From contig CASGAK010000089.1 in the NCBI GenBank assembly GCA_949299435.1, forward strand, positions 1 to 6,319: 6,319 nt of DNA, given 5' to 3'. The DNA is from an uncultured bacterium (GTDB lineage: Bacteria > Cyanobacteriota > Vampirovibrionia > Gastranaerophilales > Gastranaerophilaceae). Of this stretch, positions 5,909-6,319 are shown one piece after another. The position numbers were made by a program, and so were the translations under genes. The notes beneath the pieces were generated by a model that worked only from the letters and a program-made list of their open reading frames with translations, made no database searches and was not told where the DNA came from. The stretch's first letter is position 1, and each line of letters begins with the position of its first letter.

Positions 5909-5914
5909 TCCTCC
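5909..5914 (-). promoter_or_regulatory. Ribosome binding site that fixes the glnA start
   Basis: GGAGGA (5914-5909 on the minus strand) lies five bases before the ATG at 5903. This sets the start at MKEFSH and rules out the upstream in-frame ATG at 5999, which would add 32 residues that are not conserved and would include the promoter. Confidence 0.9.
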
Positions 5915-5933
5915 AAAAATAAATTACTTTTTT

Positions 5934-5962
5934 ATTAGAATACGTTTTTTCAAAAAGGTCAA
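5934..5962 (-). promoter_or_regulatory. Promoter of glnA
   Basis: On the minus strand TTGACC (5962-5957), a 17-base spacer and TCTAAT (5939-5934) make a good sigma-70-type promoter. The start point would be near 5927, giving a leader of about 24 bases with the GGAGGA ribosome binding site. I see no NtcA-type GTA-N8-TAC site and no TnrA/GlnR-type site overlapping it, so any nitrogen control is not readable here. Confidence 0.7.
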
Positions 5963-6011
5963 TACTTTTTATATTAAGATTAAGTAAAGATGGGTACATA
6001 GGAGTTTTCTG

Positions 6012-6077
6012 AAATAATGTGATTATTTTTCTAAAAATGGGTATTATTAAATTAAGAGATTAAATTCATCATTTAAT
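6012..6077. repeat. Cluster of short AT-rich inverted and direct repeats
   Basis: AAATAAT and ATTATTT (6012-6018, 6022-6028) form a perfect 7-bp inverted repeat with a GTG centre. ATTAAATT occurs twice (6046-6053 and 6059-6066). The second copy's ATTAAAT also pairs with ATTTAAT at 6071-6077 across a TCATC centre. These could be protein-binding sites. Because the arms are only A and T in an AT-rich region, chance is a real alternative. Confidence 0.3.
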
Positions 6078-6111
6078 GTGTGAATTTGAGGATATTTAAG
6101 GGAGGATTTAA

Positions 6112-6168
6112 CTGAAAAATATACCAAAAGTCATATTTACTTACATAAATCAGATATTTGTTAAGTAA
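6112..6168 (+). CDS. Possible small ORF with a CTG start, 18 codons
   Basis: AAGGGAGGA (6098-6106), close to the full anti-Shine-Dalgarno complement, stands five bases before a CTG that opens an 18-codon frame ending in TAA at 6166-6168. The peptide would read (M)KNIPKVIFTYINQIFVK: basic at the ends, hydrophobic in the middle. A short ATG frame (6076-6099, MCEFEDI) ends inside the ribosome binding sequence. CTG is a rare start, no clear promoter precedes it, and the peptide matches nothing I know. It could be a leader peptide of the downstream gene, or a chance purine run. Confidence 0.2.
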   Translation: MKNIPKVIFTYINQIFVK

Positions 6169-6255
6169 TGTAACAAAATTTGAGTTATATAGCAATTATA
6201 TACTTTAAAAATACTTTATAAATATGTAAGCGATAACGAATTAAATAAACACGAG

Positions 6256-6318
6256 ATATATAAAAACACACTTACTATTTACACTACCTACTACACACTA
6301 ACCTTCTACACACGAGGA
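6256..6318 (+). promoter_or_regulatory. G-free, C/A-rich leader ending in a Shine-Dalgarno sequence
   Basis: From 6256 to 6313 the plus strand contains no G at all but 18 C. The octamer CTACACAC occurs twice (6291-6298 and 6306-6313). The tract ends in GAGGAA (6314-6319), which fits a ribosome binding site for a plus-strand gene starting a few bases past the window. Such a leader would be unstructured and leave the ribosome binding site as its only G-containing element. TATATA at 6257-6262 could be a -10, but I see no matching -35. Confidence 0.5.
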
Positions 6319-6319
6319 A

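Larger units (their letters stand above)
5963..6319. other. Intergenic region upstream of glnA with no convincing gene
   Basis: About 350 AT-rich bases separate the glnA promoter from the right edge. No reading frame of useful length with a family match is present on either strand, and I see no tRNA, rRNA or recognisable riboswitch. It holds AT-only inverted repeats (6012-6077), a near-consensus Shine-Dalgarno sequence before a CTG codon (6098-6114), a weak inverted repeat TTACTTA/TAAGTAA (6137-6143 and 6162-6168), and a G-free tract leading to GAGGAA at the edge. The likely purpose is the upstream control region of a plus-strand gene beginning beyond 6319. Confidence 0.6.

Noticed and set aside
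5904..5999. N-terminal extension of glutamine synthetase starting at ATG 5999
   Set aside because: The extra codons cover the -35, -10 and ribosome binding site of glnA and are unlike any GS N-terminus; GGAGGA points to ATG 5903.
5904..6000. NtcA site or glutamine riboswitch ahead of glnA
   Set aside because: No GTA-N8-TAC in the promoter region, and the predicted leader of about 24 bases is too short for a riboswitch fold.
6137..6168. Inverted repeat TTACTTA/TAAGTAA as a terminator or operator
   Set aside because: Only seven AT-rich pairs with an 18-base loop and no U-tract; too weak to call.
6256..6319. CTACACAC repeats as a CRISPR or satellite array
   Set aside because: Only two 8-base copies with no spacer regularity; better read as part of a low-complexity leader.

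Overview
The window is AT-rich with compact gene spacing. It reads best as a chromosomal segment of a Gram-negative, non-photosynthetic relative of the cyanobacteria, of the Gastranaerophilales (Vampirovibrionia/Melainabacteria) kind. This rests on three things: the prepilin N-terminus at the left edge (FTLAEVLITLGIIG...), a wording I associate with that group; an MlaE/MlaF envelope lipid transporter pair, which implies an outer membrane; and a GSI-type glutamine synthetase of about 454 residues. The assignment comes from memory of families, not from a search.

Layout. (1) 1-396: the start of a type IV prepilin-like gene (minus, runs off the left edge) is divergent from a 72-residue XRE-type repressor gene (plus). 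Their 96-bp intergenic region holds a perfect 12-bp inverted repeat whose outer edges touch the -35 elements of both promoters, so it is a candidate operator. (2) 398-1944: mlaE then mlaF on the minus strand form a two-gene operon with no mlaD (MCE) gene beside it. Its end meets the XRE gene with one base between the stop codons. (3) 2029-3805: a PadR-like winged-helix regulator gene is divergent from mlaE and overlaps a PDZ + radical SAM + DUF512 gene by 20 bases. (4) 3846-4466: an unrecognised single-pass membrane-anchored protein with a four-cysteine cluster has its own likely promoter and a strong ribosome binding site. (5) 4501-4531: a bidirectional intrinsic terminator is shared with (6) the convergent glnA gene (5903-4539), which has a clear promoter and Shine-Dalgarno sequence. 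(7) About 320 bases at the right end hold no convincing gene. They contain AT-rich repeats, a possible CTG-started small ORF with an excellent ribosome binding site, and a 58-base G-free tract ending in GAGGAA, probably the leader of a gene starting just past the window.

The most striking pattern runs across several genes. The prepilin, XRE, mlaE and PadR genes all have a -10-like hexamer that places the predicted transcription start on, or one base before, an ATG, and none has a usable Shine-Dalgarno sequence. mlaF, the 206-residue gene and glnA have ordinary ribosome binding sites. The window therefore appears to mix leaderless and leadered genes, with leaderless starts at the two divergent promoter pairs. 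I see no CRISPR array, insertion sequence, rRNA or tRNA, and nothing that amounts to a clear new defence or mobile system.
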